From Candidatus Shapirobacteria bacterium (GTDB lineage: Bacteria > Patescibacteria > Microgenomatia > UBA12405): a DNA stretch of 64,000 nucleotides. A program made the position numbers and the translations under genes. Below, piece after piece: positions 1 through 9,023 of the stretch (position 1 is the stretch's first letter; the number at the start of each line of letters is the position of its first letter). Under the pieces are notes generated by a model, which saw only the letters and a program-made list of their open reading frames with translations, was not told where the DNA came from and made no database searches. The stretch lies in assembly GCA_028710865.1 (NCBI GenBank), contig JAQTUF010000002.1:1-64000 (forward strand), read 5' to 3'.

Positions 1-2
1 TG

Positions 3-76
3 CGGGCCTGATGGGATTCGAACCCACGATCTTCCGCGTGACAGGCGGATGTGCTAGACCGCTGCACCACAAGCCC
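3..76 (-). tRNA. tRNA-Asp(GTC)
   Basis: Cloverleaf on the minus strand with a 7-bp acceptor stem (GGGCTTG/CAGGCCC, one G-U), TTCGAAT T-loop and anticodon loop CTGTCAC giving GTC. A full CCA is not encoded. It is a Tgt substrate class (GUN anticodon), relevant because tgt and a queuosine-precursor transporter are in this window. Confidence 0.95.
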
Positions 77-179
77 TTGGTCTAATTACTTTGATACTAT
101 ACCAAAACTTTATACTATAAACAACGTTTGTAATATTTCAAGATAATAATAATGTGGAACATAAAATTTTATAATTTTA

Positions 180-185
180 TATAAT
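180..185 (+). promoter_or_regulatory. -10 box of polX, leaderless spacing
   Basis: TATAAT ends 5 nt before the ATG at 191, so transcription should begin at or next to the start codon. No Shine-Dalgarno motif is present. Confidence 0.6.
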
Positions 186-190
186 TAATT

Positions 191-1240
191 ATGGCTAAAA
201 TATATACTAATTCTCAAATTGCTGAAATCCTCCAAAATATCGCTACTGCCTACGAAATCAAAAAGAAAAACATTTTTCGAATCAAATCATATCAAGATGC
301 TGCCGAAACTATTCTCACTTATCCAAAATCAATCCAAAAACTTTTTAAAAAAAATCCAAAATTAGTTGATAATATACCTGGTATTGGTCCCAATATTTTT
401 AAAAAAATTACTTATCTACTAGACAAAAATAAACTTCATCCCGATATTATCAAAGCTTTTAAAAATATTCACCCCAGCGTTTTTACTTTTACCAAAGTCA
501 ATGGTATTGGACCCAAAACTGCCTCCATTTTGACCAAAAAATTAAAGTTTTCTAAAAAACCTATTAATGCTCTTAACCAACTAATTAAATATGCCCAAAA
601 TGGGAAAATAGAAAATTGGCCTAATTTTGGAAAAAAATCTCAAAATTCTATTTTGGAAAATACTTTAGCCTTTTTAGGTCAATCACACCGAATGAATTAT
701 AAAGAGGCCAAAATTACTGCTAATAAAATTATTAAATATTTAAATCAAAAATTTCCCAAAATTGAGTTTATTGCTCTTGGTAGTCTTCGTCGTCAAACCA
801 CTACAGTTGGAGATATTGATATTGCCGCCAAATCCAATAATTCTCAAAAAATTCTCACTTGTTTTATCAACTATCCCGACAATATCCAAACTATTGATAT
901 TGGTCCTAAAAAAGCCTCTATTAAAATTTATTCCGACACTAGAGTTGATATTATGGTTCAACCACCCAAAAACTTTAGTTCTTTAGTTCAACATTTTACG
1001 GGTTCACGTCAACATAATATTTTACTTCGAAAACATGCTTTATCCCTTGGTTTATCTGTTTCTGAATATGGTATAAAAAACCTAAAAACAGGTAAAACAT
1101 ACACTTTCTCTAATGAAAAAAAACTCTATAAATTTTTAAAACTTTGCTACATTAAACCACAATATAGAACCGGAGAAAATGAAATCGAAACCGCTAAAAA
1201 ATGTTATAATAAAAAGTTAAAGCTTAAACATAAACTATGA
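191..1240 (+). CDS. polX: Family X DNA polymerase without PHP domain
   Basis: DNA polymerase beta-type (PolX) enzyme, expected to fill short gaps during base excision repair. The 349 residues hold an N-terminal 8-kDa-like helical domain, helix-hairpin-helix motifs near residues 61-74 (NIPGIGPNIF) and 103-114 (VNGIGPKTASIL), and the nucleotidyltransferase signature GSLRR (197-201) with GDID (207-210) plus a third Asp near 253 (RVDIMV). Bacterial PolX is usually about 570 residues with a C-terminal PHP exonuclease; that half is absent here. The start is supported by a TATAAT 5 nt upstream. The stop overlaps the next gene by 4 nt, so it heads a small operon. Confidence 0.9.
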   Translation: MAKIYTNSQIAEILQNIATAYEIKKKNIFRIKSYQDAAETILTYPKSIQKLFKKNPKLVDNIPGIGPNIFKKITYLLDKNKLHPDIIKAFKNIHPSVFTFTKVNGIGPKTASILTKKLKFSKKPINALNQLIKYAQNGKIENWPNFGKKSQNSILENTLAFLGQSHRMNYKEAKITANKIIKYLNQKFPKIEFIALGSLRRQTTTVGDIDIAAKSNNSQKILTCFINYPDNIQTIDIGPKKASIKIYSDTRVDIMVQPPKNFSSLVQHFTGSRQHNILLRKHALSLGLSVSEYGIKNLKTGKTYTFSNEKKLYKFLKLCYIKPQYRTGENEIETAKKCYNKKLKLKHKL

Positions 1241-1815
1241 TCTATATTCTCGCTATTGTTGTTATTTTAGCCTTATTTTTACTAACTTTTTATAACAAAC
1301 TTAAACGTTTCCAAATCCAAATTGGTGCCTCTATTCAAGAAATTGGTAATCAACTTAAACGTCAAGCCAATTTAATTCCTAATCTAATTGATTCAGTCAA
1401 AGGCTATATGAAACACGAAAAGGGAATATTCGAAGATTTAACCAATGCTCGAAAAAGTATTGATGAGGCCATCAATACTCAAAGTGGCAAAAAAATTGAT
1501 CAAGCCCAAAGCTTAATCAATAAAACAATTAGTTCATTAAAAGTAATTATGGAAAGTAACCCTCAAATCCAAGCCTCAGGATTAGTCAATAACCTTATGG
1601 ATGAACTTCGTGATACTGCTGATAAACTCATGTATTCTCGTCGAACTCTAATTGACTTAACCGCTGATTATAATGTCTCTATTGTTACCATTCCTGGTGT
1701 TTGGGTAGCTTCTCTTTTTGGATTTAAAAAAGAAAAAGGATTAGATACCCCTACTGAGGCTGAACAACTTAAGGTCAATAGTGAAGAAATGAAAAATCCT
1801 AAAGTAAATCTCTAA
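1237..1815 (+). CDS. lemA: LemA family protein
   Basis: A 192-residue LemA family protein: one N-terminal membrane segment (about residues 2-19), then long helices with the family-typical stretch around IQIGASIQEIGNQLKRQANL and LMYSRRTLIDLTADYN. LemA proteins are membrane-anchored helical bundles of unclear function that often neighbour HtpX-type M48 peptidases, exactly as here (the next gene is htpX, 6 nt away). ATG overlaps the polX stop. No ribosome binding site is visible. Confidence 0.9.
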   Translation: MIYILAIVVILALFLLTFYNKLKRFQIQIGASIQEIGNQLKRQANLIPNLIDSVKGYMKHEKGIFEDLTNARKSIDEAINTQSGKKIDQAQSLINKTISSLKVIMESNPQIQASGLVNNLMDELRDTADKLMYSRRTLIDLTADYNVSIVTIPGVWVASLFGFKKEKGLDTPTEAEQLKVNSEEMKNPKVNL

Positions 1816-1821
1816 TCAACT

Positions 1822-2706
1822 ATGATTAATGTCTATGAGCAAATCACTAGAAACAAAATAAGGTCAGGTGTCATTATTAGTCTTTTTACTATATTTGTTA
1901 TTTTAGTTGCCTATTTAATCACTTATTCCTTTAATCTAGACAGTTCTTTTTTAATTATGGCCTTCATTTTTTCTATTTTTTCTGCCAGCGCCAGTTATTT
2001 TTGGGGAGATAAATTAGTTCTAAGCCTTAATCAAGCTAGAAATGCCACTAGAAAAGAATTCTTTAATTTTTACACTGTTACTGAAAATCTAAGCTTGGCA
2101 AATCAAACCCCAGTTCCTAAAATCTACGTCATAGATAGTCCTGCTCTCAATGCTTTTGCTACTGGTCGTGACCCTCAACATGCCGTCATTTGTGCCACCA
2201 CTGGTCTTTTAGAAAAATTAAATCGAAGTGAACTAGAAGCTGTCATTGCCCATGAACTTTCTCATATTAAAAATTATGATATCCGATTAATGACTATTGT
2301 TAGTATTTTAATTGGAACCCTATCCATCTTAATTAATATAGCTGCCCGCAGCACTTTTTTTGGTCGTCGCCGCGATAATAATAACAACAGTGGAGCCATT
2401 CTAGCCATTATTGGATTAATTCTCATTATTTTTGCCCCGCTTATTGCTCAATTAATTCAATTAGCCATCTCTCGTAGACGTGAATATTTTGCCGATGCCT
2501 CTGGAGTAAAACTCACTCGTCAACCACAAAGCCTTATTGATGCCCTAACCAAAATTTCCCAAGATTCCAATAAATTAGAAACTGCTTCTACTGCCACTGC
2601 TTCTCTTTATATTACTAATCCATTCAAAGGCAATAAACTTGCTAGTATGTTTTCGACTCATCCCCCGATTGAAGACAGAATTAAAGCACTTAAGCAAATG
2701 CTTTAA
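1822..2706 (+). CDS. htpX: HtpX-like M48 membrane zinc metalloprotease
   Basis: Membrane quality-control endopeptidase of the M48B family. Two N-terminal membrane segments (about 15-60), the zinc motif HELSH at 144-148, two further membrane segments (about 155-220) and the third ligand Glu in RRREYFADASG near 221. The length of 294 is typical. It pairs with lemA immediately upstream, a recurring bacterial arrangement. Confidence 0.93.
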   Translation: MINVYEQITRNKIRSGVIISLFTIFVILVAYLITYSFNLDSSFLIMAFIFSIFSASASYFWGDKLVLSLNQARNATRKEFFNFYTVTENLSLANQTPVPKIYVIDSPALNAFATGRDPQHAVICATTGLLEKLNRSELEAVIAHELSHIKNYDIRLMTIVSILIGTLSILINIAARSTFFGRRRDNNNNSGAILAIIGLILIIFAPLIAQLIQLAISRRREYFADASGVKLTRQPQSLIDALTKISQDSNKLETASTATASLYITNPFKGNKLASMFSTHPPIEDRIKALKQML

Positions 2707-2721
2707 TTGATAAAATCTATT

Positions 2722-5700
2722 ATGTCCAATTTTGTTCACTTACATGTTCATACTGAATATTCACTCTTAGACGGGCTAACTAATATCAAAAAATTGGTTA
2801 ATACTGTCAAAGAAATGGGAATGAATTCTATTGCCATCACTGACCATGGCAATATGTACGGTGCTATTGAATTTTATAAAGCCTGTAAAAAAGCTGACAT
2901 TAAACCAATTATCGGTTGTGAAATGTATTTAGCCAATAATGGCCGACTTGATAAATCAGCTGCTAATAGGCGGAATCAACATCTAATTTTATTGGCTAAA
3001 AATATCCAAGGCTATAAAAATCTCATGAAAATGACCAGTATTGCTAGTACCGAAGGTTATTACTATAAACCTCGTATTGATTGGGAAACCCTAACTAAAT
3101 ATCACAACGGCCTAATTTGTAGTAGTGCCTGTATTGAAGGAGAAATAGCTCAACTTATATTAAATGACAATTATGAAAAAGCTAAATCTAGAGCCAAAGA
3201 CTTTCAAAACCTATTTGGTCAAGATTATTATCTTGAAATTATGCGATATCCAAAACTTAAAAAACAAGATTTAGCTAACGAAGGTATTATAAAAATCAGT
3301 CGAGAATTAGGAATTCCTTTAATTGCTACCAATGATGCTCATTATCTTAAAAGAGAAGATGCTTTTGCTCAAGATGTTTTACTCATGATTAACACCCAAA
3401 CCACTATTAACGATTCCAAAAGAATGAGTATGTTAACTGCTGGGGATGATTTTTACATCAAGTCACCAGAAGAAATGAGTCAACAATTTGCCGATTTTCC
3501 AGATGCTCTAGAAAACACTCAAAAAATTGCTGATAAATGTAATCTAGAAATTGAATTAGGTAAGTGGTATTTTCCCAAATTCAAACTACCACCTAAAAAA
3601 ACTGATGAAGAAGTTTTAAAAGAATTGGTCTACCAAGAAGCTAAAAATCACTATGGAGAATTAACTAAAGAAATAACTGATCGTTTAGAATATGAACTCA
3701 ATATCATTTGTTCTAAAGGATATGCTGCTTACTTTTTAATTATGCGTGATTTTATCCAATGGACCGAAAAAAATGACACTCCTACTAACACTAGGGGATC
3801 CGCCGCTGGCTGCTTAGTTGCTTTTGTTTTAGAAATTACTTCAGTTGATCCTCTTATTTATCAACTTCCTTTTGAAAGATTTTTAAACAAAGATCGTCCT
3901 TCTCCTCCCGATATTGATCTAGATATTTCTGATACTAAAAGACAGGATATGCTTTATCACATCATTGACCAGTATGGCAAAGATGCTGTTGCTCAAATCT
4001 GTACTTTTGGTCGAATGATGGCCAAAGGTGCTGTCCGTGATACTGCTCGAGTTTTAGGTTATGAATATACTGTCGGAGATAAAATTAGTAAATTAATTCC
4101 CATGGGTTCCCAAGGATTCCCCATGTCCATTGATAAAGCTATTGCCACCACCCCTGAACTAAAAACCCTTTATACTTCTGACCCTGATTCAAAAAAAATA
4201 ATTGATGCTGCCAAACAGATTGAAGGCTGCGCTCGTCATATCAGTGTTCATGCCTGTGCTATTGTTATTTCTCCTACTACCATTAATGATTTTTCACCTA
4301 CTCAATTAGAAACCGGTGGGGATAAAATTATTACTCAATATGAAATGCATGCTTGTGAAGATGTTGGTCTTATAAAATTTGATATTCTAGGAATTAGAAA
4401 TTTATCCTTTTTAGGAGAAGCTGTTGTTAATGTTCGTCGAACTAAAAAAATTGATATTAATTTAAGAAAATTACCTCTAGATGACACCAAAACTTTTGAC
4501 ATGCTTTCTCGAGGCGACACTATGGGTGTCTTCCAATTAGCTGGTGAGGGAATGACTAAATGGATTAAAGAATTAAAACCAAATCGAGTTGAAGATCTTA
4601 TGGCTATGGTAGCTCTTTATCGTCCCGGGCCAATGGCTATTATCCCAGAATATATCGCTCGTAAAAACGACCCTTCAAAAATAACTTTTTTTGACCCTAA
4701 AATGGAAAAAATCTTAGAAAAATCTTATGGTCTTTTAGTTTACCAAGATGACTGTTTATACACCGCTATTGAATTGGCTGGTTATAGTTGGATTGAAGTT
4801 GATAAATTTAGAAAAGCTATTGGTAAAAAAATTCCAGAAGAAATGGCTGCCCAAAAAGAAAAATTTATTAATGGTTGCATTAAGAATGGCTATACCAAAA
4901 CCAAAGCCAAAGAAATCTTTGGACTTATTGAACCATTTACTAGTTACGGTTTTAACAAAGCCCATGCTGCCTCATATGGTATGTTGGCTTATCGTACCGC
5001 CTATATGAAAGCTAATTACCCAGTTGAATACATGTGTGCTCTTTTAACTGCTGAATCAGGTGATACTGAAAAAATAACCGACGGTGTTCAAGAATGCCGA
5101 AAAATGGGAATAATAGTTGGACCTCCAAATATAAATAAATCTCAAAAAGGATTTGAAATTGAAGATAACCCAGATTCTTTAGAAAAAATAGCTATTCGTT
5201 TTGGTTTAAGTGCTGTTAAAAATGTTGGAGAAGCCGCCATTGAAAACATCTTAAATGAAAGAAAATTAAATGGCCCATTTATCAGTTTTAATGATTTTTG
5301 TCTTCGGGTTGATACTCAAAAGATCAACAAAAGAGTTTTAGAAAGTTTAATCAAAGTTGGTGCCATGGATCAATTTGGAGAAAGAAATGCTATTTTAATG
5401 TCACTTGAAAAAATTCGTTCTGATTGTGAAAAATTAAACATCAAAAAAAATAATGGTCAGTTTGGTCTTTTTGATAACCCCAATGATACTGTTGAATCAA
5501 AAATAATTGCTCCACTAGATGAATTTATTCAAACAGAACCCATGTCTGAACACCAACGTTTAACCTTAGAAAAGGAATTATTAGGTGTCTTTGTTACTGA
5601 AAATCCTTTAGCTAAAATTTTAAAACCCTTCGAAACTTTAGATTTTCCTAAAATTAATCAAATAATTAATAAAAATCCCAATTCCAATGTTAAATTAGCT

Positions 5701-6147
5701 GCCGTCATTACTAAATTTAAAATAATCAGAACTAAAAAAAATAATTCCAAAATGGCTTTTGCTACTTTAGCTGATGGTACAGGACAAATTGAAAGTGTCA
5801 TTTTCCCAAAAATTTTTGATGAAGTTGAAAAAATTATTTCCGAAAATAAACCCTTTCTTATTGAAGGTAAAATCAATCTTCGAGAAGGAGAAATTTCCAT
5901 TCTTATTGATAATATTAGTGAAAAAATTCCTGAAAACACTAACAAATATGATTTTGTTATTAACGTTCCCCAAAGCACTAGTCAAAAACAGTTAATGCAA
6001 CTTAATAAATTACTCAAAGATAATCCAAATGGACATCGAGGTTTAATAATACTTCCAAATGGAAAAAATTTACCTTTAAGCTATGGAGTTAATTTTACCA
6101 ATGAACTAAAAGAACAAATTGACAACCTATTGATTAAAGAGAGTTAG
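2722..6147 (+). CDS. dnaE: DNA polymerase III alpha subunit
   Basis: Replicative polymerase catalytic subunit. N-terminal PHP domain (FVHLHVHTEYSLLDG), palm with RGSAAG and the catalytic aspartates in SPPDIDLDI, thumb/fingers with FTSYGFNKAHAASYG, then HhH and an OB fold near residues 960-1060. About 1141 residues, standard for DnaE1, no intein. A TTG at 2707 is in frame, but ATG 2722 gives the conserved start MSNFVHLHVHTEYS, so I prefer it. Confidence 0.96.
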   Translation: MSNFVHLHVHTEYSLLDGLTNIKKLVNTVKEMGMNSIAITDHGNMYGAIEFYKACKKADIKPIIGCEMYLANNGRLDKSAANRRNQHLILLAKNIQGYKNLMKMTSIASTEGYYYKPRIDWETLTKYHNGLICSSACIEGEIAQLILNDNYEKAKSRAKDFQNLFGQDYYLEIMRYPKLKKQDLANEGIIKISRELGIPLIATNDAHYLKREDAFAQDVLLMINTQTTINDSKRMSMLTAGDDFYIKSPEEMSQQFADFPDALENTQKIADKCNLEIELGKWYFPKFKLPPKKTDEEVLKELVYQEAKNHYGELTKEITDRLEYELNIICSKGYAAYFLIMRDFIQWTEKNDTPTNTRGSAAGCLVAFVLEITSVDPLIYQLPFERFLNKDRPSPPDIDLDISDTKRQDMLYHIIDQYGKDAVAQICTFGRMMAKGAVRDTARVLGYEYTVGDKISKLIPMGSQGFPMSIDKAIATTPELKTLYTSDPDSKKIIDAAKQIEGCARHISVHACAIVISPTTINDFSPTQLETGGDKIITQYEMHACEDVGLIKFDILGIRNLSFLGEAVVNVRRTKKIDINLRKLPLDDTKTFDMLSRGDTMGVFQLAGEGMTKWIKELKPNRVEDLMAMVALYRPGPMAIIPEYIARKNDPSKITFFDPKMEKILEKSYGLLVYQDDCLYTAIELAGYSWIEVDKFRKAIGKKIPEEMAAQKEKFINGCIKNGYTKTKAKEIFGLIEPFTSYGFNKAHAASYGMLAYRTAYMKANYPVEYMCALLTAESGDTEKITDGVQECRKMGIIVGPPNINKSQKGFEIEDNPDSLEKIAIRFGLSAVKNVGEAAIENILNERKLNGPFISFNDFCLRVDTQKINKRVLESLIKVGAMDQFGERNAILMSLEKIRSDCEKLNIKKNNGQFGLFDNPNDTVESKIIAPLDEFIQTEPMSEHQRLTLEKELLGVFVTENPLAKILKPFETLDFPKINQIINKNPNSNVKLAAVITKFKIIRTKKNNSKMAFATLADGTGQIESVIFPKIFDEVEKIISENKPFLIEGKINLREGEISILIDNISEKIPENTNKYDFVINVPQSTSQKQLMQLNKLLKDNPNGHRGLIILPNGKNLPLSYGVNFTNELKEQIDNLLIKES

Positions 6148-6175
6148 CTTGCTAGACTACCAAAGTTTCTTTTGA

Positions 6176-6181
6176 TATAAT
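6176..6181 (+). promoter_or_regulatory. -10 box of rplS
   Basis: TGATATAAT is an extended -10. It lies 24 nt before the rplS ATG, giving a short leader of about 18 nt; one of few non-leaderless spacings in the window. Confidence 0.5.
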
Positions 6182-6205
6182 TTCAAAGCAAAAATTCAAT
6201 AAAAT

Positions 6206-6517
6206 ATGTCACTACAATTTAAATACCAAGATCAAATTTTTTCTGTTGGCGATACCGTCAAGGTCAACTATAAAATAAAAGAAAAAGATAAAGAAAGAAT
6301 TCAAGCTTTCGATGGTATTATTTTAGCCATTCAAGGTCTTGGAGAAAATAAAAATTTCGTTGTTCAAAAAGCCGCTTCAGGAGATGTTAAAGTTGAAAGA
6401 ATTTTTCCAATTAACTCTCCTTGGATTGAAAGCATAAAAAGACTTAGAACTCCAAAGACCAAAATCAGACGTGCTAAGCTCTATTATCTTCGTAATTCTA
6501 GAGCTAGAAAAATCTAA
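6206..6517 (+). CDS. rplS: 50S ribosomal protein L19
   Basis: 103-residue L19, recognised by SVGDTVKVNYKI, KERIQAFDGI, VERIFPINSPWIESI and the C-terminal KIRRAKLYYLRNSRARKI. L19 sits at the 30S-50S interface. It has its own promoter 24 nt upstream rather than the common rpsP-trmD-rplS operon; rpsP is at 52780 in this window. Confidence 0.96.
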   Translation: MSLQFKYQDQIFSVGDTVKVNYKIKEKDKERIQAFDGIILAIQGLGENKNFVVQKAASGDVKVERIFPINSPWIESIKRLRTPKTKIRRAKLYYLRNSRARKI

Positions 6518-6524
6518 CCAATTG

Positions 6525-6590
6525 GGGTCTTTAGCCATTGCCCATCCGTAGCTTTAGCGTAGGAGGGTCAGTCGATAAAGGACGGTTATT
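6525..6590 (+). pseudogene. Degenerate tRNA-Lys 5' copy with hairpin insertion
   Basis: Positions 6525-6535 repeat the first 11 nt of the tRNA-Lys gene that starts 75 nt downstream (GGGTCTTTAGC). About 32 nt are then inserted, forming an imperfect hairpin (CCATCC...GGAGGG around GCTTTAGC), and tRNA-like sequence resumes with TCAGTCG at 6568 before decaying. The break lies in the D-arm between TAGC and TCAG, the same place as in the remnant at 33079-33156. No anticodon or T-arm remains. Confidence 0.6.
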
Positions 6591-6599
6591 TAACAATTT

Positions 6600-6675
6600 G
6601 GGTCTTTAGCTCAGTCGGTAGAGCAGTTGCCTTTTAAGCAATTGGTCGCGGGTTCGAGTCCCGCAGGACCCACCA
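6600..6675 (+). tRNA. tRNA-Lys(TTT)
   Basis: Acceptor GGGTCTT/AGGACCC, D-arm GCTC...GAGC, anticodon loop CTTTTAA (TTT), T-loop TTCGAGT, and an encoded CCA. Most tRNAs of this window lack CCA; the two lysine tRNAs and tRNA-Arg(TCT) have it. Confidence 0.97.
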
Positions 6676-6697
6676 AATTTTAAAAACTCCAGATTTT

Positions 6698-7267
6698 ATG
6701 TACAGTCTAGAAAATACCCCACACTTACACCTATCCAGATATATCGAACAAAACTTAAAGTCAGTTTTTATTAGTCTTTATCATCCCATTAATAGAGAAC
6801 ATTGTAATAATATATCAGCCATAGAAATGGTAAATAAAGGTAAATTAGAAGGATGGTGTTGGCAAAGCACAACTTTCTTGTCAATTTTCCTTGGTAATGA
6901 AGACATAGTTTCTAGAGGCAAACTATCAACTCTTCCTACTTATAGTAAAGGAGATTATTTCCATAGTTGGATCGAAATTAAATATGGCAATGATAAATAT
7001 GTCTTTGACCCATCCTTAAATTATCTTGACAGAAAAGATCATTATTACACTGAATTCAGTGCCAAAGTTTTAGGACAAGTACAAGCAATGAATATTAGAA
7101 CCTCTTTAGTTGATTTAGTAGAAAATGTTAAGGAAGAAGCAATATATATTTCTGGAACAAATAAAATCGATGATCCTTTTTTTAGAACCAATTCAAAAAC
7201 TTTAGTAAAAATTGGTTCCAATAATGAAATTGAACAACTTAATGTTAGATTTTACTCTGAAGAATAA
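6698..7267 (+). CDS. Transglutaminase-like cysteine protein, cytoplasmic
   Basis: 189-residue protein with no signal peptide. The order GWCWQST (Cys about 53), YFHSWIEI (His about 91) and YVFDPSLN (Asp about 105) matches the Cys-His-Asp triad of transglutaminase/protease-like folds. The substrate is unknown; it could be a peptidase, an amidase or an inactive fold. It follows tRNA-Lys by 22 nt. The call rests on motif spacing, not on overall family recognition. Confidence 0.6.
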   Translation: MYSLENTPHLHLSRYIEQNLKSVFISLYHPINREHCNNISAIEMVNKGKLEGWCWQSTTFLSIFLGNEDIVSRGKLSTLPTYSKGDYFHSWIEIKYGNDKYVFDPSLNYLDRKDHYYTEFSAKVLGQVQAMNIRTSLVDLVENVKEEAIYISGTNKIDDPFFRTNSKTLVKIGSNNEIEQLNVRFYSEE

Positions 7268-7315
7268 ACATCAAATAGTTTTTAAATATTGTTAGACATA
7301 GATTCAAATATAGTT

Positions 7316-7321
7316 CATAAT
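7316..7321 (+). promoter_or_regulatory. -10 box of lgt, leaderless spacing
   Basis: CATAAT ends 5 nt before the lgt ATG at 7327. Confidence 0.4.
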
Positions 7322-7326
7322 ATTCT

Positions 7327-7953
7327 ATGTCTATTTACGGCCTAATCATCGGAATTTGTTTTGTTATTGGTCTTCAATATTTCCAAAAACATAATCAAAT
7401 TATTCCCAAAAATAAAGAAAACATTTTTATTATATTTACCCTAATTTTTGGCATTATTGGAGCTCGAATCTATGGTGTCATTGCTAATTTTGATTATTTT
7501 TATCAAAACCCAATTCAAATCTTAAATCTTCGAGGCGGGGGACTTGGCATTTATGGTGGACTTATTACTGGTCTTATTTTTATATTTTTTTTCTCTAAAA
7601 AAAATAAAATTCCATTTTTAAAAATTACCAATTTTTTAATTCCCATTATTCCTCTTTGCCAATCAATTGGTCGATGGGGAAATTTTTTTAATCACGAGAT
7701 CTACGGAATTAATAATCAACCAATTTGGTTATATGAATCAATTTTATTATTTATATTATTTTTAATTTTTAACAAAATAAAAGTCCATCAAACAGCTATT
7801 TATTTGATTTTTTATGGTTCAATTCGTTTTTTATTAGAATTCATCCGCACCGATACTATTTCTGTCTTTTTTTTAACCTTCGCTCAAATTTTAAGTCTAT
7901 TATTTATTTTAATTGGCATTATAATCATTAAATATGAAAATACTCGTCATTAA
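7327..7953 (+). CDS. lgt: Prolipoprotein diacylglyceryl transferase
   Basis: Membrane enzyme that transfers diacylglycerol from phosphatidylglycerol to the lipobox Cys of prolipoproteins. Multi-spanning 208-residue protein with RGGGLGIYGG, the signature GRWGNFFNHEIYG and the C-terminal FYGSIRFLLEFIR. Shorter than typical Lgt (about 260-290). Its 3' end overlaps the next gene by 20 nt in another frame. The solute-binding protein at 16656 has no lipobox, so lipoprotein substrates must lie elsewhere. Confidence 0.92.
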   Translation: MSIYGLIIGICFVIGLQYFQKHNQIIPKNKENIFIIFTLIFGIIGARIYGVIANFDYFYQNPIQILNLRGGGLGIYGGLITGLIFIFFFSKKNKIPFLKITNFLIPIIPLCQSIGRWGNFFNHEIYGINNQPIWLYESILLFILFLIFNKIKVHQTAIYLIFYGSIRFLLEFIRTDTISVFFLTFAQILSLLFILIGIIIIKYENTRH

Positions 7954-9019
7954 TCCTGGATCCACCACCACCAAACTCGCTGTCTTTAATGATAAAAATT
8001 TAATTTTTGAATACAAAATTGATCACGCTCAAGACTCATCATTCCAACAAAAATTTAGTAAACCAGGAAATATTTTTAACCAGTTTGAACACCGCGCCCA
8101 AAATATCGAAAAAATTTTAAAAGAGAATCAGATTGATAAATTAGATGCTGTTGTTGGTCGAGGAGGAATGATCCCATCAATCACATCAGGTACTTATCTT
8201 ATTACTGATAAACTTCTAAATACTCTCAAAAACAAACCTTTAGCCAACCACGCCTCTAATCTAGGTGCTCCACTGGCCAAAAAAATTGCTACAGATTTCA
8301 AAATTTCTAACAAAGCTTTTATTGTCGACCCAGTCACTACTGATGAAATTCTAGATAGACACAAAATTACTGGCATCTCTGAAATTCACCGCTATGCTGG
8401 TTGGCATGCTCTTAACCAAAAAGCTGTATCGCGAGAATATGCCACATCTATTGGTAAAAAATATGAAGATTTAAATTTGATTGTCGCCCATTTTGGTGGC
8501 GGTGCTTCTTTTGGAGCTCACAAACATGGAAAAACCATCAACGTCATCAATGCCATTCCTGGCGAAGGTCCTTTTACCCCCGAAAGATCAGGATATTTAC
8601 CATCTCAACAATTAATTGAACTATGTTTTTCTGGTAAATTTACCCAAGAAGAACTTTTACATAAAGTTCTTGGTGGTGGTGGATTATTTTCTCTCTTAAA
8701 TACCAAAAGTGTTGTTGATTTAAGAGAAAATTATAATCATTTACCACCTAAAACTAAAGATATAGTTGATGAAATGATCACTGGTTTTGCTCGTTATATC
8801 TGCACTATCATTCCCGACTTTGAAGGTGAAAAAATAGACCAAATAATTATTACTGGTGGTATTGCTCATTGGCCTCTTATTTCAGAACGAATCAAAAGAG
8901 ACTTAAATCAAGTAAATATTGGTATCACTACTATCCCAGGTGAAAAAGAACTTGAGGCTCTCCGCGACGGTGCCCTCCGGGTCCTTAATAACGAAGAACA
9001 AGCTAAAAAATATAAATAA
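7934..9019 (+). CDS. buk: Butyrate kinase
   Basis: Acetokinase-superfamily enzyme interconverting butyryl (or branched acyl) phosphate and acid with ADP/ATP, giving substrate-level ATP. 361 residues; MKILVINPGSTTTKLAVF is the N-terminal phosphate-binding motif, with VVGRGGMIP, HFGGGASFGAH and IIITGGIAHWP downstream. The start lies 20 nt inside lgt, so the two are probably co-transcribed. No phosphotransbutyrylase is visible nearby, so the substrate in this organism is open. Confidence 0.9.
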   Translation: MKILVINPGSTTTKLAVFNDKNLIFEYKIDHAQDSSFQQKFSKPGNIFNQFEHRAQNIEKILKENQIDKLDAVVGRGGMIPSITSGTYLITDKLLNTLKNKPLANHASNLGAPLAKKIATDFKISNKAFIVDPVTTDEILDRHKITGISEIHRYAGWHALNQKAVSREYATSIGKKYEDLNLIVAHFGGGASFGAHKHGKTINVINAIPGEGPFTPERSGYLPSQQLIELCFSGKFTQEELLHKVLGGGGLFSLLNTKSVVDLRENYNHLPPKTKDIVDEMITGFARYICTIIPDFEGEKIDQIIITGGIAHWPLISERIKRDLNQVNIGITTIPGEKELEALRDGALRVLNNEEQAKKYK

Positions 9020-9023
9020 ATAA

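Noticed and set aside
2722..6147. Intein in dnaE
   Set aside because: The protein has normal length (about 1141 aa) and continuous polymerase motifs.
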